64,000 nt of DNA from Sphingomonas sp. BAUL-RG-20F-R05-02. GTDB taxonomy: Bacteria; Pseudomonadota; Alphaproteobacteria; Sphingomonadales; Sphingomonadaceae. Positions 37,601 through 49,427 of the stretch are shown piece after piece (positions within the stretch are counted from its first letter, which is position 1; each line of letters starts with the position of its first letter). The notes beneath the pieces were generated by a model. The model made no database searches and was not told the DNA's origin. It was given only the letters and a program-made list of their open reading frames with translations. The stretch lies in NCBI RefSeq assembly GCF_022662305.1, contig NZ_JAKNQH010000004.1, forward strand, positions 248,001-312,000, in the 5' to 3' direction. The translations under genes and the position numbers were made by a program.

Positions 37601-38623
37601 TCAGGCCGCCAGTTCCAACGTCTTCCGCGTTCCGCCTGCTCCGCTCTCGGTGCGCAATTTTCCGCCTGCCTGCCGAGCAAACGCATCGATCAGTCGCGTA
37701 CCGAGACCGCCGCGCGGCGCGGTGGCGGCGGGCAGGCCGACGCCATCGTCGGCGACGATGAGCGTCCAGCCATCGGCGTGCGCCCGCAGCAGCACTTCGA
37801 TCCGGCCGGTATCACGGCCGGTGAAGGCGTGCTTGGCCGCATTGGTGACGAGTTCGTTGACGACGAGGCCGATCGAAACCGCCCGATCGCGTGGCATTTG
37901 TGTGCTGTCGATGTCGCACACCAACGTCACCTTGCCGCGGAGGAACAGCGCCTCGGACAGCGCGCCGCACAGTTGGTGCAGATACTCGCTCATCTCGACC
38001 GCGCCGACGTGGTCGCTGCCGCGATACAAATGGCGGTGTGCCTGCGCGATGCTTTCCACCCGCATCCGTGCGGTGTCCAGCGCGGTGGCGGTCGCCGGGT
38101 GTTCGGCCCGGCGCGCCTGCATGTCGAGCAGCCCCGCGACGATCGCGAAATTGTTCTTCATGCGGTGGTCGAACTCGGCGAGGAACAGGTCGCGGTCGGC
38201 GATCTCGCGGTCGCGCTCCGTCGCCGCCATGCGGACTGCCTGCCGGAACGTCTCGGCGATGGCGATGGTGAGGCCGGCGGCAACCGCGATCACCAGCGTA
38301 CGGGTGACGCCGTACGGATCGTCGAGCGATGCAGGTGCCCGCGCGGCGACCCCGAACACAACGGTATGCCATGCGTAAAACATCGACAGTGCCGCCGTCA
38401 GCACGCCGGCCGGCCAGTGCGCGAACAGCGTCGCCAGGATCAGCGCCGGGAACACCAGTGCAAACGGCCCGATGCCTGGGACGACCAGATCGAGCACCAA
38501 CCGAATCGCGATCGCACCCAGCCCGCACAGCAGGCCGACGCCGATTTGCGTCGCCCAGCGCGGTATGCCCGGCGCAAGCCGGTCCGGTAGATCGATTTCC
38601 CCCACGCGCGCCATGACCGGCAT
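37601..38623 (-). CDS. Membrane sensor histidine kinase, HisKA_2/HWE type
   Basis: The N-terminal third has four hydrophobic helices similar to the DUF4118 sensor domain. The phosphoacceptor histidine lies in AEFDHRMKNNFAIVAGLL, the HisKA_2 form common in alphaproteobacterial general-stress and light-response kinases. The ATP-binding domain has LVVNELVTNAAKHAF and DDGVGLP. No response regulator is adjacent. Starts at 38623 and 38614 are both reasonable. Confidence 0.88.
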   Translation of the reverse strand: MPVMARVGEIDLPDRLAPGIPRWATQIGVGLLCGLGAIAIRLVLDLVVPGIGPFALVFPALILATLFAHWPAGVLTAALSMFYAWHTVVFGVAARAPASLDDPYGVTRTLVIAVAAGLTIAIAETFRQAVRMAATERDREIADRDLFLAEFDHRMKNNFAIVAGLLDMQARRAEHPATATALDTARMRVESIAQAHRHLYRGSDHVGAVEMSEYLHQLCGALSEALFLRGKVTLVCDIDSTQMPRDRAVSIGLVVNELVTNAAKHAFTGRDTGRIEVLLRAHADGWTLIVADDGVGLPAATAPRGGLGTRLIDAFARQAGGKLRTESGAGGTRKTLELAA

Positions 38624-38683
38624 TTCCAAGCGGCACCGAGCCGAGTCAAGCAGGCTTCGCGCCAATCTGATCCGAGTTAAGCT

Positions 38684-39496
38684 TTATCCTACGGTCTTGC
38701 CGTGTTGTCCCGCCAGATCGACGATATAATGCCACGCGACCCGTCCCGACCGGCTGCCACGCCGTGTCGCCCAGCCGACCGCGTCGGTTGCATCGAACGG
38801 CAAGTCGAGCGCCTGCGCATAGCCCGCGACGATGCCGAGATAGGTGTCCTGATCGATCACGTGGAAACCGAGGCTCAGCCCGAAGCGATCGGCAAGCGCG
38901 AGATTGTCGTCGACAACGTCGCGCGGGTTGATCGCGTCGGCCTGCTCCTCAAGGTTTTGCGGCACGAGGTGGCGGCGGTTGGAGGTGACGAACAGGCGCG
39001 CATTGGCGGGTCGCGCCTCCGCGCCGCCGTCCAGCATCGACCGCAAGGCGCGCGCATCGCTCGCCGCATCAAAGCCGAGATCGTCGATGAAGATCGCGAA
39101 TGCGCGGGGTGCGGTGGCGATCTGCGCGAACAGGTCGGGGAGCGTGTCCAGCCCGGTGCCGATCACCTCGACCAACGCCAGCGCTGCGCCGCCCGCCTGC
39201 ACTGCGCCGGTACAACTCTTGACCAGCGCCGATTTGCCGGTGCCGCGCGCCCCCCACAGCAGTACGTCATGCGCCGCCGCACCGCCGGCCAGGCGGGTGA
39301 GGTTGTCGAGCAGCGCCTGTTTCTGCGCGGCAAGGCCGAAGATACGATCGAGCGGCACCGGCGCGAACGCGCGCGCGGCGCTGAGCGTATCGCCGCGCCA
39401 CACATAGGCCGGATACGCGAGCGGATCAGCCGGCGCCGCGCGCGGCGGCGCAAGGCGTTCGAGAGCGGCGGCGATCCGTTCGATCGGGTCGGTCAT
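38684..39496 (-). CDS. DUF815-family P-loop ATPase
   Basis: The 270-residue protein carries Walker A (WGARGTGKSALVK) and Walker B (FAIFIDDLGF) of AAA-type ATPases and matches DUF815. The function of the family is unknown. The ATG at 39496 gives MTDPIERIAAALERL; longer frames upstream are not supported. It lies close to the kinase gene and could share its transcript. Confidence 0.87.
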   Translation of the reverse strand: MTDPIERIAAALERLAPPRAAPADPLAYPAYVWRGDTLSAARAFAPVPLDRIFGLAAQKQALLDNLTRLAGGAAAHDVLLWGARGTGKSALVKSCTGAVQAGGAALALVEVIGTGLDTLPDLFAQIATAPRAFAIFIDDLGFDAASDARALRSMLDGGAEARPANARLFVTSNRRHLVPQNLEEQADAINPRDVVDDNLALADRFGLSLGFHVIDQDTYLGIVAGYAQALDLPFDATDAVGWATRRGSRSGRVAWHYIVDLAGQHGKTVG

Positions 39497-39629
39497 GTGT
39501 CTGGTCCCGCAGTGTCGTTGCCGCCGCGCTTTGAAAGAAGACGGGGGTTCGGGCAAGCGGATCAGGCAATCGGTGGCGACCGCTTGCATCCTGTGGCTTC
39601 AGGGTACGCCCGAGCAAAGGTCAGCCGTT

Positions 39630-41697
39630 TCAGACTTTCAGCGCCTTCAACGCCGCCGTCGCGGCCGTGCGATCGCTGAAAGCGGGAACGGCAAGCGCCG
39701 CGCGGATCTGCGTCGCCGCCTCGCCATCCCGGTGGAGGTCGCCGAGCGCCTGCCCGAGATGCCAGTGCAGCGTCGCATCGGCGGGTGCGATTGCCACCGC
39801 CTTCTGGAACAGCTGCACGGCAAGACCGGTCTTGCCAAGCTGGTACAGCGCCCAGCCATAGGCATCCGTGACGGCCGGGTTCATCGACGCGAAGCAGTAG
39901 GCGGCCTTGGCATAGCTGCGGCCCGTGTCGGCGTCACCATCGCCGGTATAGGCATAGGCGAGTTCCGCCAGCAGCGCCGCATCACGATCCCCGAGTTGCT
40001 GTCGCAGGCCCTCCAGCGTGTCGATCGCCGCGTCATATTGGGCGGCGGCGATCTGCCAATGCGCGGCGATGCGCTGCCCAGCGATGCTCTGCGGGTTCTG
40101 CGACAGGAACTTGCTGAGCGCATCGAGCGCGGCCGGGCGCTGTCCGGCCCGGTCGAGCGCATCCACCATGCGCAGCATCGTCGGTTCGTCGAACCGGATG
40201 TCGGCAGCATGCCGGTACGCGGCCGCAGCATCGCCGTAGCGTGCGTTCGCCGCCAGCGTATCGCCCAGCGCGAGCCATCCCGAGGGCGCGCCCGGCATGA
40301 TCTGCGTGATCGCCTGCGCCTGCGCGAGCGCGGCGCTCTGATTGCCCGCTTCGAGCAGACCACGCACCGCTCCCAGCCGCGCGACCGGCTCCATTGGATG
40401 ATCGCTGGCGAGCGAGGTGAGCAGCCCCGGGCTTTCGTCGGTCCCGAACGGCGCCGCACCCGGCCGCGCCGGCCAGAACGACCGGTCGAGATACGGCGCC
40501 GCCCAGTTGCGCTCGCCCGATTGTTCGAACGCGCGCGCCACCAGCGTCAGCGTGTAGCTGTCGGCGTCGCTGCGGAGGGCCGCCGGCCGCAGTGCCGCCA
40601 GCGCGCCGCGCGCGTCGCCCGCCCGCAGCGTGGCGAGACCGAGCAGCCGCTTGGCGGTGAGGTTCATCGGCTGTTGCGCGGCAAGTGCGCCCCACTGCTC
40701 GATTGCCTGCTGGTATGCGCCCGCCTGATAGGCGAGCATCCCGCCAAGCAGCCGCACGCCCGGCGTCCCGCCAAGCGTACCAGAGGCGCGTGCCAGCAAC
40801 GTGCGCGCAAGGTCGTAATTGCCCGAGCGCGCGGCCAGCACCGCTTGCAGATAATACGCCTGCGCATCGTTCGGCCGCGCGTCGAGCGCCTTGCGGGTCG
40901 CCTCCAGCATTTCCTGATTGCGGCCGGCGTCGCCCAGAGTCGCCGCGTAGTCAATCAGCGCGTCATAGTAATAGGCGTCCTTCGTCAATGCCGCTTCGAA
41001 CCACGGCAGCGCCGCGACCAGCCCGTATTGCGCGCGGATCAGTTCGCCGCGCAGCGTCAGCGCGGCAAGGTTGTTGGGGCTGGCCGCGACCGCGCGTGCG
41101 GCGGAATCGATCGCACCCGCGACGTTGCCGGAGTCCAGCCGGATGCGCCCCAGGTCGGCGAAGGCCGCGCCATCCTGCGGATTGGCGGCGAGCACCTTTA
41201 GCAACATCGCCTCGGCGCCCGGCACATCACCCTTGGCGGCGAGCGCGCGCGCGGCGATCCGCATCGCATAGCCGGCGAAGCGCGGCTGCGCCTTTGCGGC
41301 TTCGGCAAGCGCGCGGTCGGGATCGCCCTCGATCAACGCGGCGTGCGCGTAAAGCTGGTGCGCGCGTGCGGTATCGAAGCCGTCGTCGCGCGCGCGGTCG
41401 AGTTCGCCTTCCGCCGAGATGCCGTCCCCGATCGCCAGATAGGCGCGCGCGAGCACAGCATGGGCGAGGCCCCAGTTCGGATCGGCCTTGATGGCAAGCT
41501 GCGCGTGCAACCGCGCGGCGCTGTAATTGCCGGTGTCGAGCAATTGGAGGCTCTGTGCAAGTTCACTGCGCGCACCCCCGGCATCGGCGCGGGCCGGGGT
41601 CAGCGCGGTAACGGCGAACAACCCCGCCGTGGCGACCGCACCCAGCGCGCCACCCGTGACCAGCGCCTTGCGGGCGAAACGAACGCGTTTGCGGGGC

Positions 41698-41714
<17 letters not shown>
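39630..41714 (-). CDS. TPR-repeat protein of the XrtA/PEP-CTERM operon
   Basis: The 694-residue protein has one N-terminal membrane or signal segment (ALVTGGALGAVATAGLF) and then about fifteen tetratricopeptide-type helical pairs. It overlaps the PrsR gene by 17 bases, as the last gene of a four-gene operon. In PEP-CTERM loci a large TPR protein (PrsT) occurs at this place; this one is shorter than the usual PrsT, so I give no symbol. A role as a periplasmic scaffold for polysaccharide export is likely. Confidence 0.8.
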
Positions 41715-43055
<1,341 letters not shown>

Positions 43056-43059
<4 letters not shown>

Positions 43060-45101
43060 GCGGCCTGTTCCACGGGCAGGGTGGGCGCGGGGGGGAGCAT
43101 CACAACGAAGCGTGTGCCCTGACCCTCGCGGCTTGTGACGGTGACGGTGCCACCCATCGCCTCGGCAAGCTGGCGGGCCTCGAAAGCGCCGATGCCGAAG
43201 CCGCCGGGTTTCGATGATACGAACGGCTTGAACAACTGGTCGCGCACGAATGCGGGCGACATGCCGCAGCCAGCGTCGGCAACGGTGATGGCGGGCCGCT
43301 CGCCGGCGGTGACGGTGACGTCGATCGGCTGGTCCTTGCCGCTCGCCTCCACAGCGTTCTGGATCAGATGTGCGAGCAACGTCTCGAGCCGGGCGGGATC
43401 GGCGAGCGCGAAGGCACGGTGTTCACCCGAAAGGTTGATGCGATGCTGACGGCGGCGCTGGCGCACGATGCGTCGGGCTATCTCCGCCAGATCGACCGCG
43501 TGCGGCTCCTCAACACGCCCCGAATGGTGCTGTGACAGTCGCGCGAGCAGATCGTTCATGCGACCGGCCGAGTCCTTCAGGGTCGCGATCATGTCGGCGC
43601 GGAATGCCGGGTTCTCGGCGTGGCGCTCGGCGTTGCGCGCGGTCAGGCTCAACTGACTGACCAGGTTCTTGATGTCGTGCATGATGAACGCGAAGCGGCG
43701 GTTGAACTCGTCGAACCGCTCCGCCTCCGCCAAAGCTTCCTGCGCGCGTGCTTCGGCCAGATAGCTCGCCACCTGCCGGCCGGCGATGCGCAGCAGGTCA
43801 AAATCCTCCCAGTCGAGCGCCCGATCGACCGGCGGCCGTGCCAGCAGGATCGCGCCCTGCAAGCGGCCGAGGTGGACGAGCGGCACCAGCGCCCAAGCAT
43901 CACTGGCGAGCATCCACTGCGGCACGCTCGTCAGTTCCACCGGATCGGCGGTGCCGGCGCGCACCGAGTCGAGTTCGACGATCCGTCCGCTGCTGGACAG
44001 ATGCTCGGCCAGCGCTTCCTCGGTGGTTTGCGCACCCGCGTCCTGCCAGCGCCAGCCCGCGCCGATGCCGAGACCGGCGCCTTCGGGTACCAGCAGCAGC
44101 CCGGCAGGCGAGTCGGTCAGGTCCGCGACAGCTTTGACGATGCGCTCGGTGAGTGGCGCGGCGCCCTCAGGCTTGCCGAGGGTGGCGGTGAAACGCACCC
44201 ACTCGGCGCGATAATCATAGCGATGCTCAAAGAAGTGCTTGGCAAGCTTCACCTTCGCCCACGCCTTCACCCACGGTGAGGACAGCAGCGTCAGCCCCGC
44301 GGCAGTGCTGCCGAACACGAACGCGGTTTCGAGCAGGCGGGCATGGTCGCCACCCAATGTCGCGATCGCGCTCGTCGCGAACAGCATTGCGACACCGTAC
44401 AGGATCGTCGCCGCCAGCGAGAGCGTCTGCCACGCCACGGTGCGCGAGAGTTGCAGCGTCCAGTCGTCGCCACGCTGCACCGCCACCGCCAGCACCGGCG
44501 CGATCATCGCCATGACGATGCCGCGCACGGCGACCAGTTCCTGCGGCCAATGTCCGGTCGCGTATGCGGTGGTGGTGAGCAGCAGGTCCGCCCCCCACAT
44601 TGCCGCCAGCGCCACTACGACGAGCCGGATGCCGCCGCGCGCGCATGGCACGACCGCGCCGTACAAGTGCTGGAGCAACACCAAAGCGCTGATCGCCACC
44701 ATGACGCGGAACAGTGTGCGCACCGGGGCAAGCTCGTGCGGCACCGACGCGCCGAGCATGTTCTCCACCACCGACAGCATCAGACCACACAGGATGACCA
44801 GAACGACCGCGCCGTAGATCAACGAGACCGCACGGCGCTGCGGTGCGGCTGGATCGCGGCGCAACAGCGCGAACATGAAGGCAAGCCACGCGAGGTTGCG
44901 AGTGGTTTCGGTCAGGCGGGTGACGAGATCCTTGGTGCCGATGCCTGCGACCGCGAGCGCCCACAGCGCGGTCATCACCAGCGCCAGCGTGAACGTGAGG
45001 CGCGGCAGCCCGGCGCGGCCGTCGCGCAGCAGCGACAGCGTCACCCCCGCGAACAGCAGGGCGGCGAGTGCATGGCTCCACAGGATGACTCCCGCGATCA
45101 T
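43056..45101 (-). CDS. prsK: XrtA/PEP-CTERM-type sensor histidine kinase PrsK
   Basis: The 681-residue protein starts with about eight to ten membrane helices, then a GAF-like domain, a phosphoacceptor region IMHDIKNLVSQLSLTARNA and an HATPase domain (HLIQNAVEAS, FGIGAFEARQLAEAMGG). This arrangement is the PrsK type that controls exopolysaccharide genes in exosortase-bearing bacteria. The start at 45101 is four bases after the sugar-transferase stop. Confidence 0.9.
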
Positions 45102-45105
45102 CGCG

Positions 45106-46497
45106 TCAGCGCACTCCTTCCGGGAACAGCACGACACGGATCGTCTGGAGGATGATGAGCAGGTCCAGGAACGGCGAATAGTTCTTGGCGTAGTACAGAT
45201 CGTATTCGAGCTTGTGCCGCGAATCGTCGATCGAGGCGCCATAAGGATAGTTGATCTGCGCCCAGCCGGTGATGCCGGGCTTCACCATATGTCGCTCCGC
45301 ATAATAGGGTAATTGCTGCTCGAGATCCTCGACGAAGTGCGGGCGTTCCGGGCGTGGACCGACGAAGCTCATCTCACCCTTCAGCACGCTCCATGTCTGC
45401 GGCAGTTCGTCGATCCGGCATTTGCGGATGAAGCGGCCGACACGGGTGATGCGTGGGTCGTTCTTTTCCGCCCAGACCGCGGTGCCGGCGACTTCGGCGT
45501 CCTGCCGCATCGAGCGTAGCTTTATGCAGTCGAACCCGACGCCGAACAGCCCGACGCGGCGTTGGCGGTAGAAGGCGGGGCCGCGGCTCTCCAATTTCAC
45601 GGCCAGCGCGGTCAGCACGATCACCGGGGCCATGATGAGCAACAGCGTCGCGCTCGCGCAGATATCGAACAGACGCTTGAACATGCTCGAGAACATCCGG
45701 CCCGAGGAAAAACCGTCGGAGAAGATCAGCCAGCTCGGGTTGACGCTTTGCAGGTCGATCCGTCCGGTTTCCCGTTCAAGGAAGGTCGAGATTTCGTTGA
45801 CGTGGACGCCCGTGGTCTTGATGCGCAGCAGGTCCTTCAAGGGGAGGGCATTGCGCCGTTCCTCCAGCGCCAGCACGACTTCGCTCGCGTTCAGCAGCAC
45901 GACATGGTCGGCGAGATTGTAGATCGCGTCGCGCGCGATCGCCTCGGGGATGACGCGCGTCGCCGCCTCGCTCATCGCAACATAGCCGACCACGACGAAA
46001 CCTGCACCCGGCGCCGCCGCCAGTACCTTCAGCCGTGCCGCGCGGGCGCCGGCGCCCAGCACGACGATGCGCCGCTTGAAGATCTGACCGCCCAGCGCCT
46101 TGCCGAGCAGCATCCGCAGCGTCATCAGCAGCACCACGGTGATGCCCATCGCGTAGAGCAGACTCGATCGCCAGAACGTCGCGCCGGGCAGGAGGAAGGA
46201 GATAACGCTGAGCAGGATCACCGCCAGCGACACCGCCACCACCATTCGCGCCATCGCGAAGCGCAGCGACTGCAACGACTGCGCGCTGTAGACGCCGGTC
46301 GCCATCATCGCCACCTCGACGCACAGCGCAAACGAGCCGAGCTGCGCTACGCGGTTCCGGATGGGATCGACGATGCTGCCAAGCTGATGGATGCGCAGCA
46401 CATAGCCGACCTCGCCCGAAACAACGAGCAGCACCACATCGAGCAGCCCGAGCAGCAGCACGGCATTGGGGATATAGTGCTTGAACAGCCTTATCAT
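45106..46497 (-). CDS. Polyprenyl-phosphate sugar phosphotransferase, XrtA-associated type
   Basis: The 463-residue protein has an N-terminal set of about four helices, a CoA-binding-like middle and a C-terminal bacterial sugar-transferase domain (KRLFDICASATLLLIMAP, QRRVGLFGVGFDCIKLRSM, PGITGWAQINYPYG). It starts exopolysaccharide repeat-unit synthesis by putting a sugar phosphate on undecaprenyl phosphate. It heads the prs operon; the 146-base upstream gap should hold the operon promoter, but I see no convincing -24/-12 sequence there. Confidence 0.9.
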   Translation of the reverse strand: MIRLFKHYIPNAVLLLGLLDVVLLVVSGEVGYVLRIHQLGSIVDPIRNRVAQLGSFALCVEVAMMATGVYSAQSLQSLRFAMARMVVAVSLAVILLSVISFLLPGATFWRSSLLYAMGITVVLLMTLRMLLGKALGGQIFKRRIVVLGAGARAARLKVLAAAPGAGFVVVGYVAMSEAATRVIPEAIARDAIYNLADHVVLLNASEVVLALEERRNALPLKDLLRIKTTGVHVNEISTFLERETGRIDLQSVNPSWLIFSDGFSSGRMFSSMFKRLFDICASATLLLIMAPVIVLTALAVKLESRGPAFYRQRRVGLFGVGFDCIKLRSMRQDAEVAGTAVWAEKNDPRITRVGRFIRKCRIDELPQTWSVLKGEMSFVGPRPERPHFVEDLEQQLPYYAERHMVKPGITGWAQINYPYGASIDDSRHKLEYDLYYAKNYSPFLDLLIILQTIRVVLFPEGVR

Positions 46498-46643
46498 CGT
46501 CGTGCGGCCCTAATTACGTGTACAAACGTGCGTTGTGTAAGCATTTCCGACACGCATCAGGCATGTCGCAGAAATTGACAAACAAAGGTTAAACGGACGC
46601 TGGAGGAGAAGATTTCGCCTCCGCCTTGTGATATCTCGGTGGG

Positions 46644-46841
46644 ATGTTCTTCGATCCCGGAGCATGGCCACCGTCGCCGGGGGGCTTCGACCCGCCGCCG
46701 CCGGAACCCCGGTTGAACGCGGCGCAGGAGCGTGTGTTGCTGCGCCTGATCGGCCTGCTGCTGTTCGCGCTGTTCGTCGGGCCACTGGCGGGCGCGTCGC
46801 TGATCGACGTCGCGATCGCCGTCGCCCGCGCGATCTTTTAA
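46644..46841 (+). CDS. Small membrane protein of unknown function
   Basis: The 65-residue product has a Pro-rich N-terminus (DPGAWPPSPGGFDPPPPEP) and one long hydrophobic helix covering about residues 31-62. Codon use fits the neighbours, and the helix composition is not random. It is divergent from the sugar transferase and lies 93 bases ahead of glgP. I do not recognise the family. Confidence 0.5.
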   Translation: MFFDPGAWPPSPGGFDPPPPEPRLNAAQERVLLRLIGLLLFALFVGPLAGASLIDVAIAVARAIF

Positions 46842-46887
46842 AAAGCATCGGTACGCCTTGGCGATGGATTAACCCTCTACAAAGCAT

Positions 46888-46905
46888 GAGCGTGACGATA
46901 CGCTC
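46888..46905. promoter_or_regulatory. Dyad upstream of glgP
   Basis: GAGCGT and ACGCTC are exact complements around GACGAT. The dyad ends 29 bases before the glgP start, so it lies in the leader or at the promoter of the glycogen operon. It may be an operator or a small hairpin. Confidence 0.3.
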
Positions 46906-46934
46906 GCGCCCGGTATCCAATTCGAGGCTGTTCG

Positions 46935-49400
46935 ATGATCAAAGCCGCTCCCACGCTTCCAAAACCGGCGCCGCGCGCCACCAATCCCGAGACACTCGCG
47001 GCGGAGATCGTCGAGAAGCTGACCTACCGCATCGGCAAGAATGCGGTCGCCGCCAAGCCGCACGACTGGCTCGCCGCCGTCATCAACGTGATCCGCGATC
47101 GCATCATCGACCGCTGGATCGAATCGACGCAGGAAACCTACGATAAGCGCGGCAAGCGTGTTTACTACCTCAGCCTCGAGTTTCTGATCGGCCGGTTGAT
47201 GCGCGACGCGGTCTCCAACCTCGGATTGATGGAGGAGATGCGGGAGGCGCTGTCCTCGCTCGGCGTCGAACTCGACCTGATCCGTGAACTCGAACCGGAC
47301 GCTGCGCTGGGCAATGGCGGCCTGGGCCGGCTGGCGGCGTGTTTCATGGAGTCGATGGCGACGGTCGACGTACCGGCTTATGGTTACGGCATCCGCTACG
47401 TGAACGGCATGTTCCGGCAGGAGATCCATGACGGTTTCCAGATCGAGCTGCCTGAGACCTGGCTCGCACACGGTAATCCGTGGGAGTTCGAGCGGCGCGA
47501 GTCGAGCTACGAAATCGGGTTCGGCGGCACGGTCGAGCCCGCCCGCGCGGACGGTAGCGGCGATGATGCGCGTGTCTGGAAGCCGGGCGAACGCCTAATC
47601 GCGACGGCCTACGACACGCCCGTGGTCGGCTGGCGCGCGGAGCGCGTCAATACGCTCCGGCTATGGACGGCGACCCCGATCGACCCGATCCTGCTCGACC
47701 AGTTCAACGCAGGCGACCACATCGGCGCGTTGGCGGAGAGCAACAAGGCCGACAGCCTCGCGCGCGTGCTCTACCCCGCCGATTCGCATATCGCGGGGCA
47801 GGAACTGCGGCTGCGGCAGGAGTATTTCTTCTCCTCCGCCTCGCTGCAGGATATCGTGCGACGGCACATCCAATATTTCGGCGACATTCGCACGCTGCCG
47901 GACAAGGCCGCGATCCAGCTCAACGACACGCATCCGGCCGTCTCGATCGCCGAAATGATGCGCATCCTCATCGACGAGATGGACCTGTCGTTCGACGACG
48001 CCTGGGCGGTTACCCAGCCGACCTTCGGTTACACCAACCACACGCTGCTGCCCGAGGCGCTCGAGACGTGGCCGGTGCCGCTGTTCGAGCGGTTGCTGCC
48101 GCGCCACATGCAGCTGGTCTACGCGATCAACGCCAAGCTGCTGATCGCCGCGCGGCGGGAGAGGGGCATGGACGACCGCGCCATCGCCGCAATCTCGCTG
48201 ATCGACGAGACCGGCGAGCGGCGGGTGCGGATGGCGAACCTCGCCTTTGTTGGCTCGCACAGCGTCAATGGCGTGGCGGCGCTGCATACCGACCTGATGA
48301 AACAGACCGTATTCGCCGATCTGCACCGCATGTTCCCGGACCGGATCAACAACAAGACCAACGGCGTCACGCCCCGACGTTGGCTGCAGCAGTGCAACCC
48401 GGAACTGACCGGGCTGATCCGCGAGACGATCGGCGACGGCTTTCTCGACGATACCGAGAAGCTGTCGGCACTCGACGCCGTCGCGGATGACGGCGCGTTC
48501 CAGGCCAAGTTCAAGGCGGTGAAGATCGCCAAGAAGGCCGCGCTCTCCAACCTGCTGCGCGAGCGAATGGGGCTGAAGATCGATCCGAACGCCTTGTTCG
48601 ACATCCAGATCAAGCGCATCCACGAGTACAAGCGGCAGTTGCTCAACATCATCGAGGCCGTGGCGCTGTACGACCAGATCCGCTCGCACCCCGAGCGCGA
48701 TTGGCAGCCACGCGTGAAGCTGTTCGGCGGCAAGGCGGCGCCGAGCTATCACAATGCCAAGCTGATCATCAAACTGGCCAACGACGTGGCGCGCGTCATC
48801 AACCATGATCCGGCCGTGCAGGGGCTGCTCAAGGTCGTATTCGTGCCGAACTACAACGTCAGCCTGGCCGAGGTGATGATGCCGGCCGCCGACCTGTCCG
48901 AACAGATCTCCACCGCTGGCATGGAGGCATCGGGAACCGGCAACATGAAGTTCGCGCTGAACGGCGCGTTGACGATCGGCACGCTCGACGGCGCCAATAT
49001 CGAGATCAAGGATCATGTCGGCGACGACAACATCATGATCTTCGGCCTCACCGCGGAGGAAGTCGCCGCCAAGCGCGCCGGCGGCTACAACCCGCGCGAG
49101 GTGATCGAGGGATCGCGCGAACTCGGTCAGGCACTGTCGGCGATCGCCTCCGGCGTGTTCTCGCCCGACGACCGCGACCGCTATCGCGAGTTGATCGGCG
49201 GTATCTACGATCGCGACTGGTTCATGGTCGCCGCCGATTTCGATGCTTATCACGCCGCCCAACGCCGGGTGGATGCGCTCTGGGCGCAGGAAAATACGTG
49301 GTATGCCAAGACGATCCGGAACACAGCGCGGGTTGGCTGGTTCTCCTCCGATCGGACGATCCGGCAATATGCGAGCGAGATTTGGGGCGTGCTGCCATAA
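46935..49400 (+). CDS. glgP: Glycogen phosphorylase
   Basis: The 821-residue enzyme releases glucose 1-phosphate from alpha-1,4-glucan ends. The PLP-binding lysine lies in EASGTGNMKFALNGALTIG, and the N-terminal part has the family pattern YYLSLEFLIGR and NGGLGRLAACF. GAGG is seven bases before the ATG. It is the first gene of a six-gene glycogen operon on this strand. Confidence 0.97.
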   Translation: MIKAAPTLPKPAPRATNPETLAAEIVEKLTYRIGKNAVAAKPHDWLAAVINVIRDRIIDRWIESTQETYDKRGKRVYYLSLEFLIGRLMRDAVSNLGLMEEMREALSSLGVELDLIRELEPDAALGNGGLGRLAACFMESMATVDVPAYGYGIRYVNGMFRQEIHDGFQIELPETWLAHGNPWEFERRESSYEIGFGGTVEPARADGSGDDARVWKPGERLIATAYDTPVVGWRAERVNTLRLWTATPIDPILLDQFNAGDHIGALAESNKADSLARVLYPADSHIAGQELRLRQEYFFSSASLQDIVRRHIQYFGDIRTLPDKAAIQLNDTHPAVSIAEMMRILIDEMDLSFDDAWAVTQPTFGYTNHTLLPEALETWPVPLFERLLPRHMQLVYAINAKLLIAARRERGMDDRAIAAISLIDETGERRVRMANLAFVGSHSVNGVAALHTDLMKQTVFADLHRMFPDRINNKTNGVTPRRWLQQCNPELTGLIRETIGDGFLDDTEKLSALDAVADDGAFQAKFKAVKIAKKAALSNLLRERMGLKIDPNALFDIQIKRIHEYKRQLLNIIEAVALYDQIRSHPERDWQPRVKLFGGKAAPSYHNAKLIIKLANDVARVINHDPAVQGLLKVVFVPNYNVSLAEVMMPAADLSEQISTAGMEASGTGNMKFALNGALTIGTLDGANIEIKDHVGDDNIMIFGLTAEEVAAKRAGGYNPREVIEGSRELGQALSAIASGVFSPDDRDRYRELIGGIYDRDWFMVAADFDAYHAAQRRVDALWAQENTWYAKTIRNTARVGWFSSDRTIRQYASEIWGVLP

Positions 49401-49427
49401 ACCGGTTTTTGTGAGAAGGAGCGTGTG

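Noticed and set aside
39495..41201. 568-codon open frame on the plus strand opposite the TPR gene
   Set aside because: Arg-rich shadow of a clear TPR protein; no domain.
46498..46643. Sigma-54 promoter ahead of the prs operon
   Set aside because: I looked for TGGCAC-N5-TTGC on the minus strand and found only poor matches, so none is claimed.
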